Assembly: GCA_945889545.1 (NCBI GenBank)
Contig: CAMDCC010000043.1
Span: 1 to 13,875 of the forward strand
Origin: Bifidobacterium breve
GTDB lineage: Bacteria > Actinomycetota > Acidimicrobiia > IMCC26256 > PALSA-555
Length of the DNA: 13,875 nt
Direction of reading: 5' to 3'
In this document: positions 7,192-13,280 of the stretch, one piece after another
Layout: each line of letters starts with the position of its first letter
Position numbering within the stretch: the stretch's first letter is position 1
The notes under the pieces: generated by a model
What the model was told of the DNA's origin: nothing
Seen by the model: the letters and a program-made list of their open reading frames with translations, nothing else
Database searches by the model: none
Made by a program: the position numbers and the translations under genes

Positions 7192-8402
7192 TGGGGGGCG
7201 TTCGGGTCATCGAGAGTTCGCTGCTCGGACCGGCCGCGATCACGTTGCACCTTGCCGATCTCGGCGCCGAGGTGATCAAGGTCGAGCCGCCGCAGGGCGA
7301 CTACGTGCGCCAGATGACGTGGCCGATCGTGGAGGGCGTCTCGCTGATGCATCTCCACATCAACCGCGGGAAGCGCAGCATCACACTCGATCTCCGTACG
7401 CCCGAAGGCGTGGAGGTATACCTCGACCTCGTGCGCAACGCCGACGCGGTGGTGGAGGCGATGCGGCCGGGCGCACTCGAGAAGCGCGGCCTCGGCTACG
7501 AGCGACTGCGGGAGGTGAACCCGCGCATCGTGTTCTGCACGATCTCGGGCTACGGCATGACCGGCCCGTACAAGGACATGCCGAGCCACGGCATCGCGTA
7601 CGACACGTGGGCCGGCCTCGTGGAACCCAAGTACGACGACGACGGGTTCTGCTACATGCCCGATCACGCGTCGATGGGCATCCACGCCGGACCACTGTTC
7701 GGCGCGTTCGGGATCCTCGCGGGGATCGTGCGCGCCCGCGAGACCGGTGAGGGTTGCCGCATGGAGATTGCACAGTCCGACGCCGCGGCATACATGGACT
7801 GGTACCGCAGCGAGACGTGGCGTGCGTACGAACGACCCCAGTCGGAGGTCACGGGCAACGCGTCAGACAACTTCGAGCGGCGCGCCCCGGGCACCGCGGG
7901 CATGCGCGAAGGCGTGCGGTATCAGATCTACGAGACCACCAACGGCCACGTGTTGTTCATGGCGTCGGAGCAAGCGTTCTGGGAGAACTTCTGTCGCGGG
8001 ATCGGACGGCCCGAGCTCTTCGAGCGCTGGCCGGGCGAGAAGTACGCCGACCACGCCCGCAACAACAAGGAGCTTCAGGCCGAGCTGCGCGACATCTTCA
8101 AGACTCGGACTTCCGAGGAATGGATCGCGTTCTCGAACGATGAGAACACCCCGATCGCGCCGGTGAACACACCCAAGACGATTGCCGACGATCCGCAGTT
8201 TCAGGCCCGCCTACCGTGGATCTCCCGTGACCGCCTCGGTGCCGACGAGCTGCCGATCCCGATCAAGGTGCTCGACGACGAGCAACCCGTCCCCGAGCAC
8301 GCGCCCACCGTCGGCCAGCACACCAACGACGTGCTCACGAGAGTCCTCGGCTACGACGACACGCGCCTCGCCGAGCTCAAGGAGTCCGGCGCCCTCGGCT
8401 AA
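7179..8402 (+). CDS. CaiB/BaiF family (class III) CoA-transferase, second copy
   Basis: The 407-residue product opens with GVRVIESSLLGPAAITLHLA and then DLGAEVIKVEPPQGD, the usual CoA-binding start of the family. It continues with KRSITLDLRTPEG (about 65-77) and TISGYGMTGPY (121-131). MEIAQSDAAAY places Asp201 at the position of the catalytic aspartate. It is clearly related to but distinct from the CoA-transferase at 727-1965. The substrate cannot be deduced. The start is the ATG of the fourth 14-base repeat. The three upstream ATGs cannot extend the protein because each ends after five codons. A strong hairpin follows the stop, so this is the last gene of its transcript. With two such enzymes and two P450s close by, degradation of CoA-linked hydrophobic acids is a reasonable but unproven reading. 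Confidence 0.92.
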   Translation: MTGLLGGVRVIESSLLGPAAITLHLADLGAEVIKVEPPQGDYVRQMTWPIVEGVSLMHLHINRGKRSITLDLRTPEGVEVYLDLVRNADAVVEAMRPGALEKRGLGYERLREVNPRIVFCTISGYGMTGPYKDMPSHGIAYDTWAGLVEPKYDDDGFCYMPDHASMGIHAGPLFGAFGILAGIVRARETGEGCRMEIAQSDAAAYMDWYRSETWRAYERPQSEVTGNASDNFERRAPGTAGMREGVRYQIYETTNGHVLFMASEQAFWENFCRGIGRPELFERWPGEKYADHARNNKELQAELRDIFKTRTSEEWIAFSNDENTPIAPVNTPKTIADDPQFQARLPWISRDRLGADELPIPIKVLDDEQPVPEHAPTVGQHTNDVLTRVLGYDDTRLAELKESGALG

Positions 8403-8410
8403 AAGCGGAT

Positions 8411-8457
8411 TCTCGGCACGTTCAAGGACACATGGACGCCTTCAACGTGCCGAAAAC
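8411..8457. terminator. Bidirectional hairpin terminator between convergent genes
   Basis: TCGGCACGTTCAAGG at 8414-8428 pairs with 8440-8454 over 15 positions with a single mismatch, around an 11-base loop. Short T and A runs flank it. It sits between the stop of the CoA-transferase and the stop of the cupin gene, which face each other, so it can serve both transcripts. Confidence 0.75.
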
Positions 8458-8462
8458 CCGGG

Positions 8463-8846
8463 CTAGTGGGTCGTGTAGTCGATCTCGCCGGCGCCTTTGA
8501 CGCCCACCGCGAAGCAGAAGCAGTGGATCGGCGCGTGGTCGCTGATCGGGCGCAGGCTGTGCACCTTGTCGGGTGGGATGTAGATGAGGTCGCCTTGTGA
8601 GACCTCAGCGGTCTCGCCGTCGATCGTCATGATCCCGCGGCCCGACGTGACGTAATAGAACTCGTGCGTCGGGTGCGTGTGCGGGAAGACCTGCTCGCCG
8701 CCCTTCACCTCGAACTCGTTTGCGAGCTCGAGGTATCCGCCGTCGGTGATGTCCTTCATCTCGCGAGGGTTGATGAGCCACCACACGGGCACCGTCCCGT
8801 TGTGCTCGACAACGGGTGCCACATTCTCGATCGATCTCACGTCCAT
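8463..8846 (-). CDS. Small single-domain cupin protein
   Basis: The 127-residue product is one cupin barrel. Motif 1 is PHTHPTHEFYYVTSGRG with His56, His58 and Glu62. Motif 2 is GDLIYIPPDKVHSL with His96. Together these give the standard 3-His/1-Glu metal site. By family knowledge it could bind a sugar or small ligand, isomerise it, or act as a dioxygenase; the sequence does not choose. The ATG at 8846 is preferred because GGGAG lies about 10 bases upstream. A more upstream ATG at 8888 would run into the divergent GH4 start. It shares a 40-base intergenic region with the GH4 gene, so joint control and a role in the same sugar pathway are plausible. Confidence 0.88.
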   Translation of the reverse strand: MDVRSIENVAPVVEHNGTVPVWWLINPREMKDITDGGYLELANEFEVKGGEQVFPHTHPTHEFYYVTSGRGIMTIDGETAEVSQGDLIYIPPDKVHSLRPISDHAPIHCFCFAVGVKGAGEIDYTTH

Positions 8847-8874
8847 CTTGATCTCACTCCCATATTGGTGAGCG

Positions 8875-8880
8875 TAGGCT
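8875..8880 (+). promoter_or_regulatory. Possible -10 box for the GH4 gene
   Basis: TAGGCT fits TANNNT and ends 6 bases before the ATG at 8887, the same geometry as the box at 715-720. No Shine-Dalgarno is seen, which again suggests leaderless transcription. It lies in the 40 bases shared with the divergent cupin gene. Confidence 0.4.
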
Positions 8881-8886
8881 CCGGAC

Positions 8887-10248
8887 ATGACACCACGTAT
8901 CACGATCGTCGGGGGCGGGAGCACCCACTGGACGCCGCGGCTGTTGTGCGACTTCGCCAACACGCCGTCGCTCCAGAACGCCGATGTGGTGCTGATGGAC
9001 GTGCAGGAAGCGTCGCTCCCGCGCATGCTCGACGTGGCCGCGCACATCATCAAGAACCGGCCGGGCATCGGTCTGTCGGTGACGACCACCACCGATCTCG
9101 ACGACGCCGTGACCGATGCCGACTTCGTGATCACGTGCTTCACGGTGGGTGGCTTCGGCAGCATGAAGCACGACCTCGAGATCCCGGCGAAGTACGGCGT
9201 CGATCAGACCGTCGGCGACAGCGTCGGGCCGGGCGGCATCTCGCGGGCGTTGCGCAGCATTCCCGTGCTGCTCGGGATTGCTCAGGCCATCGAACGCCGC
9301 GCCCCGAATGCGTTGCTCCTCAACGTGACAAACCCACTCTCCGCGCTGTGCCGATCGGTCACCCGCGAGACCGGCGTCCGCACGGTCGGGCTGTGCAACG
9401 AGATGGTCGGGTGCAAGTTCGTGATGAGCCTGCTCCTCGACACCGACCTGCGCGCCGTCGACCCGGTCGTAGCCGGGGTGAACCACCTGCCCCTCGTCAC
9501 CGAGATGCGGGTAGGCCAGGACAAGCAGGACGGCTTCGCCCTCTTGCGTGAGCTCCTGGACGACGAGGACAAACAACGCGAGCCGGTGTGGATGACACCG
9601 CCCGCCGGCATGCACTACCGCAAGGTGTCCGAGGGCGCCGGGTGGACGAAGGCCGACGTGATGGCCGGCAATGCCGTCAAGCTTGAGCTCTTCCGGCGCT
9701 TCGGCGTGATGCCGGGTGCATCCGACGTCCATGTGGTCGAGTTCTTGGCTGGCTTCCAGGACATCGACATCTTCCATTACCGCCTCGACGGCCACATGGC
9801 CGACAAGGCCGACGACGAGGCCTATGTCGAAGCGTTGCTCGCCAACGACGAGATCACCACGTTCCCATCCGGCGAACTCGTCGCTGAGCTCATCAACTCG
9901 ATCGTGACCAACGAGCCAGTGGCGCTCCCAGTCAACCTGCCGAACACCGGACAGGTGCAGAACCTCGCCGGCGACGTGATCGTGGAGTGCATCGGCATGG
10001 CCGAGGGAGGCACGGTCGTACCGCGCGACTCGGTGCGCGTGCCGTCGATCCTCGGCGAGCAGCTGCGACGCGTCGTGGCCGCCGAAGAGCTCACTGTCGA
10101 AGCCGGCGTCACCGGCGACCGCACCAAGGCACTCGAAGCGATGCTCGCCGACCCCGTCGCCGGTTCACTCCCCTACGACCACGTCGTGCAGATGACCGAC
10201 GAGCTACTCGCGGCAACCAGCGCCTGGCTGCCCCAGTTCGCGGCCTGA
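8887..10248 (+). CDS. Glycoside hydrolase family 4 (NAD- and metal-dependent) enzyme
   Basis: The 453-residue product matches GH4 in length and pattern. The dinucleotide-binding start is ITIVGGGSTHWTP (5-17). The family phrase GDSVGPGGISRALRSIPV follows at about 110-127, then NVTNPLSAL (146-154). The metal ligands are Cys170 in GLCNE and His200 in GVNHL. GH4 enzymes cleave alpha- or beta-glycosides by an oxidation-elimination route using NAD+ and Mn2+ in the cytoplasm. Members include alpha-galactosidases, alpha-galacturonidases and 6-phosphoglycosidases. The SVGPGGISRALR phrase leans towards the non-phosphorylated type, but I cannot fix the substrate. No PTS or sugar transporter gene is in the window. 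The divergent cupin next door may handle the same sugar. The 3' end faces a very strong hairpin. Confidence 0.93.
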   Translation: MTPRITIVGGGSTHWTPRLLCDFANTPSLQNADVVLMDVQEASLPRMLDVAAHIIKNRPGIGLSVTTTTDLDDAVTDADFVITCFTVGGFGSMKHDLEIPAKYGVDQTVGDSVGPGGISRALRSIPVLLGIAQAIERRAPNALLLNVTNPLSALCRSVTRETGVRTVGLCNEMVGCKFVMSLLLDTDLRAVDPVVAGVNHLPLVTEMRVGQDKQDGFALLRELLDDEDKQREPVWMTPPAGMHYRKVSEGAGWTKADVMAGNAVKLELFRRFGVMPGASDVHVVEFLAGFQDIDIFHYRLDGHMADKADDEAYVEALLANDEITTFPSGELVAELINSIVTNEPVALPVNLPNTGQVQNLAGDVIVECIGMAEGGTVVPRDSVRVPSILGEQLRRVVAAEELTVEAGVTGDRTKALEAMLADPVAGSLPYDHVVQMTDELLAATSAWLPQFAA

Positions 10249-10275
10249 ACTTGCGGCTCTCGTCCGCTCGATGAC

Positions 10276-10301
10276 GGCGGGGGCGGCTCGCCGCCCCCGC
10301 C
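10276..10301. terminator. Strong GC hairpin between convergent genes
   Basis: GGCGGGGGCGGC (10276-10287) and GCCGCCCCCGCC (10290-10301) form a perfect 12-pair stem with a two-base loop, or 11 pairs with a CTCG tetraloop. It lies between the GH4 stop and the stop of the acidic-tail protein. There is no T run, as is common in high-GC actinobacterial terminators. It could serve both strands. Confidence 0.75.
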
Positions 10302-10317
10302 ACATCGTCTGCGGTGC

Positions 10318-10974
10318 TCAGTCCTCGGACTGGTCGGACCCGTCGGGCTCATCAACCTCGTCGGCGTCATCGTCGGCGTCATCGTCGGCGTCATCGTCGG
10401 GCTCATCAACCTCGTCGGGCTCATCAACCTCGTCGGGCTCATCGACCTCGTCGGCGTCGGCGTCATCGTCGGCGTCATCGTCGGCGTCATCGTCATCGTC
10501 GGCGTCATCGTCGGCGTCATCGTCGGCGTCGTCCGCGTCATCGCTGTCAGGTGCATCGATCCCCGGTACGCCGTCGAGGCTCGAGGCGAGCGAGTTGGGG
10601 AGCGCACCTGCCGCTCCCAGTCCCCACAGCCCCACTGCAAGCGCGCACGCAATGAAGGCCACCTTTCTCCTCGTCGAATCCAGCAATTTCTTCATCATCC
10701 TCGTGCTTCTCCGTTCCGTCGGTAGGCCGCTCGCCTGTGCGGGTAACCCTAAAGCGCTGCTGTGTGCCGTGACGAGCACCTCGCCCTCGTCGCTCGGCAG
10801 ACCCGCCGCCAGCACCCATGCGAGGCGAGGGCTCACGCGGGGGAGGGAACCGGCCCCGAAGGCCGACCGCACCGCCTCCACGAACACCGCGGTGTCCGCC
10901 AGCTCCGGGTCGAGGCCCGTCGAGCCGGCAAACACGGCATCCGCCTTACTCTCGTCTCGGTGGTGGCTGCGCAT
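10318..10974 (-). CDS. Single-pass protein with Asp-rich repeat tail, putative anti-sigma partner
   Basis: The gene starts 11 bases after the sigma factor stop, so the two form an operon. The 218-residue product has three parts. Residues 1-95 are a soluble region with LDPELADTAVFVEAVRSA and SPRLAWVLAAG, resembling the N-terminal part of proteins often encoded after ECF sigma genes in actinobacteria. A membrane span follows at about 105-127 after the basic TRRK. The rest is a tail (about 138-218) made of DDAD and EVDEPD repeats. There is no Lys or Arg after residue 104, so the positive-inside rule puts the tail outside. I infer that it holds the sigma factor at the membrane and that the acidic tail senses or binds cations or cell-wall polymers. 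An internal ATG pair at 10693-10698 with weak upstream GGAG could alternatively start a 126-residue secreted acidic protein. Confidence 0.75.
   Translation of the reverse strand: MRSHHRDESKADAVFAGSTGLDPELADTAVFVEAVRSAFGAGSLPRVSPRLAWVLAAGLPSDEGEVLVTAHSSALGLPAQASGLPTERRSTRMMKKLLDSTRRKVAFIACALAVGLWGLGAAGALPNSLASSLDGVPGIDAPDSDDADDADDDADDDADDDDDADDDADDDADADEVDEPDEVDEPDEVDEPDDDADDDADDDADEVDEPDGSDQSED
10342..10550. repeat. Interleaved 12- and 18-base tandem repeats encoding an acidic tail
   Basis: On the plus strand two units alternate: gtcggcgtcatc (12 bases, read on the minus strand as Asp-Asp-Ala-Asp) and gtcgggctcatcaacctc (18 bases, read as Glu-Val-Asp-Glu-Pro-Asp). From left to right there is one 18-base unit, a run of about three 12-base units, three 18-base units (the last with one base change), then a longer run of 12-base units broken by six-base half units. 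All changes keep the reading frame. Slippage should make copy number variable. Confidence 0.9.
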
Positions 10975-10985
10975 CTCGTACGGGT

Positions 10986-11567
10986 CTACGCAGCCGGGCG
11001 GCCAGGGGGTACGGCTTCTGCCCCGAGCTCACGCCGGAGGCACGCCAAGCCTCGGCGCTGGAGCGCCTTGACGGCACCGAGTGAGCGACCGAGCGCCTCA
11101 GCAGTCTGCGCGACGGTGAGGTCACCCAGGATCCGCAGCAGCAGCACGGACTGCTGCGCGGGCGCCAGGCGACCGAGCAACTCGCGAACTCGCTGCTCCC
11201 CCAACGACTCGAGCACCTCGTCCTCGACGTTCCCTGCCGGGGCCGCAGCGAAGCCGTCGAGGGCGCCGGGGCGCACTCGCGGCCGACAGGCAGCACGCCG
11301 GCGCTCGTCCACGAGGCGGTGGTGCGCGATGGCGAACACCCAGGTGCGGAAGCGAGTCTCGTCACCTGAGAAGCGGTCGAGGTGCGTGAAGGCCTGGAGG
11401 AACACCTCGTTCGCGAGATCGTCGGGATCGAAGGCGCCCTGGGCACGCAGGTACCCGGCAACCGGCGCGCCGAGCCAGCGGAAGAGTCGCTCGAACGCCC
11501 ACGGCTCGTTGGCGCGGGCGGCATCAAGGATCGCCACGAAACCGTCGTCCACGGTGAGCGATGTCAC
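10986..11567 (-). CDS. ECF-type RNA polymerase sigma factor
   Basis: The 193-residue product has the two-domain ECF layout. Sigma region 2 spans about 25-92, with FDPDDLANEVFLQAF (core-binding helix) and RFRTWVFAIAHHRLVDERRR (-10 recognition). Region 4 spans about 124-178, with LAPAQQSVLLLRILGDLTVA, then QTAEALGRSLGAVKALQRRG, the -35-reading helix-turn-helix. Region 3 is absent, as expected. The start is a GTG at 11567 with no obvious Shine-Dalgarno; no better start is seen downstream because region 2 begins soon after. It directly precedes the membrane-anchored acidic-tail protein, which is the likely regulator. ECF factors typically act on envelope or stress signals, and many control their own promoter. 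No promoter repeats that would identify a regulon could be seen in the window. Confidence 0.93.
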   Translation of the reverse strand: MTSLTVDDGFVAILDAARANEPWAFERLFRWLGAPVAGYLRAQGAFDPDDLANEVFLQAFTHLDRFSGDETRFRTWVFAIAHHRLVDERRRAACRPRVRPGALDGFAAAPAGNVEDEVLESLGEQRVRELLGRLAPAQQSVLLLRILGDLTVAQTAEALGRSLGAVKALQRRGLACLRRELGAEAVPPGRPAA

Positions 11568-11678
11568 GGCAGTTCATCGTCGCACGCGCCGCACGACTTG
11601 AACGAAGGGTCGAGCCGGTCCGCCCAACGGGCTCTGCCGGGGTCGCCTGCCTCTCGCGTCCCGTCACGGCGGTGCGCA

Positions 11679-11938
11679 TCATGGCGTGGCGAGGTGCCGC
11701 AGCGCGTCTTCGATGCTTCGGTGGAAGGTGGGGTACGCGTAGATCATCTTGCGGAGATCGTGGGTGGGATCTTCGCTTGCACAGCGAGTGCTAGGCCGAA
11801 CACTTCGCCACCCCACGGGCCCATCGACGTCGTGCCGACGAGCACACCGCGATCGACGTCCTCGACGAGCTGAATCAACCCCTCGTCGACGTCGACCTGC
11901 TCGGTCATGATCTCGCCCCGCTCACGCGTGCTCCGGCC
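11679..11938 (-). pseudogene. C-terminal scrap of a flavin disulfide-reductase family gene, frameshifted
   Basis: Read on the minus strand from 11908, the first frame gives GLIQLVEDVDRGVLVGTTSM, then GPWGGEVFGLALAVQAKIP, the dimerisation domain of mercuric reductase/dihydrolipoamide dehydrogenase-like proteins. That frame then runs into a stop. The continuation THDLRKMIYAYPTFHRSIED, then ALRHLATP and a stop, lies in the next frame. One missing C in the C run at about 11766-11768 restores a continuous match. Only about 90 of roughly 450 residues remain. The FAD- and NAD-binding domains and the redox cysteines are absent. The remnant begins right after the stop of the P450 gene, in the same frame as the P450. 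I read this as a deletion scar at which the P450 gene was joined to an old oxidoreductase gene. A sequencing error could explain the frameshift but not the missing front. Confidence 0.75.
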
Positions 11939-13156
11939 TCACGGGTACATGCGAACAGGCAGCGCCTTCAGCGCGTTGTTGAGGTTGGAGCGCTGCCGGC
12001 GTGGCTCGCCCGCCAGCTCCACGGTCGCGCCGCTCGCGAGGAGCTCCTCGAGCCAGATGCGGCCTTCAAGCTTCGCGAGGTGCACACCGAGGCAGTAGTG
12101 CTCGCCGATGCCGAACGAGAGCTGCGGGTTGGGAGTGCGACCTATGTCGAAGCGATCCGGGGCGTCGAACACGTCTTCGTCGCGGTTCGCCGACGTGTAG
12201 ATCATCGCCAGCTTCTCGCCCGCCTTGATCTCCTGACCCCGCACGACCGCGTCGGTCGTAGCAGTACGCCGAAAGTAGTGGAGTGGATTGGCGTAGCGCA
12301 GGATCTCGTCGAGTGCCGACGGGATGAGCGACGGGTCGGCGCGCAACCGGTCGAACTGTTCGGGATGTTCGAGGAGCGCGAGCAGACCCGACGAGATCAT
12401 CGTGCGGGTGGTGTCGTTCCCCGCGGTTACGAGCTGCACGAAGAAGTACCCAAACTCGAGGTCGGTCATCGGCTGCCCGTTCACCTCGGTCGCCAGCAAC
12501 AAGTCGCCGAGGTCGCCGCCGTGGTGATCGCGCCGCGCCTTGGCGAACTCCATGCCGTAGATGGCCATGTTCATCGAACCGTCGTTACCGCTCGACGCGG
12601 TGTAGCCGTCTGGATTGACGTCGGGGTCTTGACCGCCCGTCATCATCTCGGCCCATCGGTTGATCTGCGGACGGTCTTCGGGTGGAATGCCCATCATCTC
12701 GCCGAACACCTCCGACGGCACCAGCGCGGCGAGGTCGTGCACGAACTCCACCTCATCTGCTTCGACACCGCGCTCGACCAAGCCGCGGCAAATCACACGG
12801 ATCCGGTCGGCAAGCGAGGCGATCTGACGGGGTCGGAAGTGCGGGTACACGTTCTTGCGCAGCTCGGTGTGCCGCGGCGGATCCATCATCAGCAACATGT
12901 TCTTGGTCTGCTCGAGCTGCTCGGGCGGCTGGTCCTCGAGCACCACGCCACCGACCTCGGCCGAGAACACCACAGGATCGCGTGACACCTCGACCACGTC
13001 GGCGTGCTTCAGCACGGCCCAGTACCACGTGCCGTCGGGCATCTCCTGGCGGAAGACGGGGTGCTCGCGCCGCAGCGTCGCGAACACCTCATACGGCGGC
13101 GCGTCGACGTAGCCGTCGGGGCTGTACAGGTCGATGTGCTCGAGAGCCACTGCCAT
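11939..13156 (-). CDS. Cytochrome P450, CYP125-like
   Basis: From the ATG at 13156 the product is 405 residues, all P450-like. It has MMDPPRHTELRKNVYPHFRP (90-109), the C-helix region, and EMMTGGQDPD (170-179). The I-helix is canonical, AGNDTT (245-250), with both the acid and the Thr. The ExxR motif is E284-IL-R287. The heme loop is FGIGEHYCLG (348-357) with Cys355. The ordering and phrases such as EMTG-x-x-DP, LDEILRYANPLHYFRRTA and SANRDEDVF are those of the CYP125/CYP124 group, which hydroxylates steroid side chains or methyl-branched lipids; the exact subfamily is inference. The frame stays open to 13330, but the added residues are the reverse reading of a 35-bp repeat in the divergent gene, so I reject that extension. 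There is no clear Shine-Dalgarno. The gene is divergent from the phosphodiesterase-like gene. Confidence 0.93.
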   Translation of the reverse strand: MAVALEHIDLYSPDGYVDAPPYEVFATLRREHPVFRQEMPDGTWYWAVLKHADVVEVSRDPVVFSAEVGGVVLEDQPPEQLEQTKNMLLMMDPPRHTELRKNVYPHFRPRQIASLADRIRVICRGLVERGVEADEVEFVHDLAALVPSEVFGEMMGIPPEDRPQINRWAEMMTGGQDPDVNPDGYTASSGNDGSMNMAIYGMEFAKARRDHHGGDLGDLLLATEVNGQPMTDLEFGYFFVQLVTAGNDTTRTMISSGLLALLEHPEQFDRLRADPSLIPSALDEILRYANPLHYFRRTATTDAVVRGQEIKAGEKLAMIYTSANRDEDVFDAPDRFDIGRTPNPQLSFGIGEHYCLGVHLAKLEGRIWLEELLASGATVELAGEPRRQRSNLNNALKALPVRMYP

Positions 13157-13168
13157 CGGAACCCGTTC

Positions 13169-13174
13169 TAGCCT
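13169..13174 (+). promoter_or_regulatory. Possible -10 box for the phosphodiesterase-like gene
   Basis: TAGCCT fits TANNNT and ends 8 bases before the ATG at 13183, which lacks a Shine-Dalgarno. This favours 13183 over the in-frame ATG at 13246 if the transcript is leaderless. The spacing is slightly longer than in the boxes at 715 and 8875. Confidence 0.3.
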
Positions 13175-13182
13175 GCCTCGGC

Positions 13183-13280
13183 ATGGAGATGCAGCGCAGG
13201 CGTGGCCGGACGGCCGGGACGATGGAGCGGAATCGACCCGAAGAGATGGAGATGCAGCGCAGGCGTGGCCGGACGGCCGG
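13183..13280. repeat. Perfect 35-bp direct repeat, two copies 63 bp apart
   Basis: Bases 13183-13217 and 13246-13280 are identical over 35 positions, each starting with ATGGAGATGCAGCGCAGG and ending in GGACGGCCGG. The 28 bases between them are unrelated. The offset of 63 keeps the plus-strand frame, so both copies read MEMQRRRGRTAG. The repeat sits between the start of the minus-strand P450 and the conserved start of the plus-strand hydrolase domain. It may therefore be a duplicated start region or a paired binding site. Confidence 0.92.

Noticed and set aside
5432..7279. A 615-codon open frame on the minus strand across the membrane protein and cupredoxin region
   Set aside because: It overlaps the UPF0104 gene in another frame, is rich in His, Arg and Pro with no recognisable domain, and is a by-product of high GC content.
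8847..9164. Long N-terminal extension of the cupin frame
   Set aside because: It lies antisense to the GH4 gene; a ribosome-binding site and the start of the cupin-like sequence support 8846.
10342..10550. Regular short repeats that could suggest a CRISPR array
   Set aside because: The 12- and 18-base units adjoin directly with no unique spacers and keep a protein frame.
10271..11071. Plus-strand frame with long Ser/Ala runs that looks like a serine-rich repeat protein
   Set aside because: It is the opposite-strand reading of the Asp-rich repeat tail and of the sigma operon; codon use and domains support only the minus strand.
11382..11873. Plus-strand 163-codon frame over the sigma start and the reductase remnant
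   Set aside because: Both underlying features read clearly on the minus strand; the plus-strand translation shows no domain.
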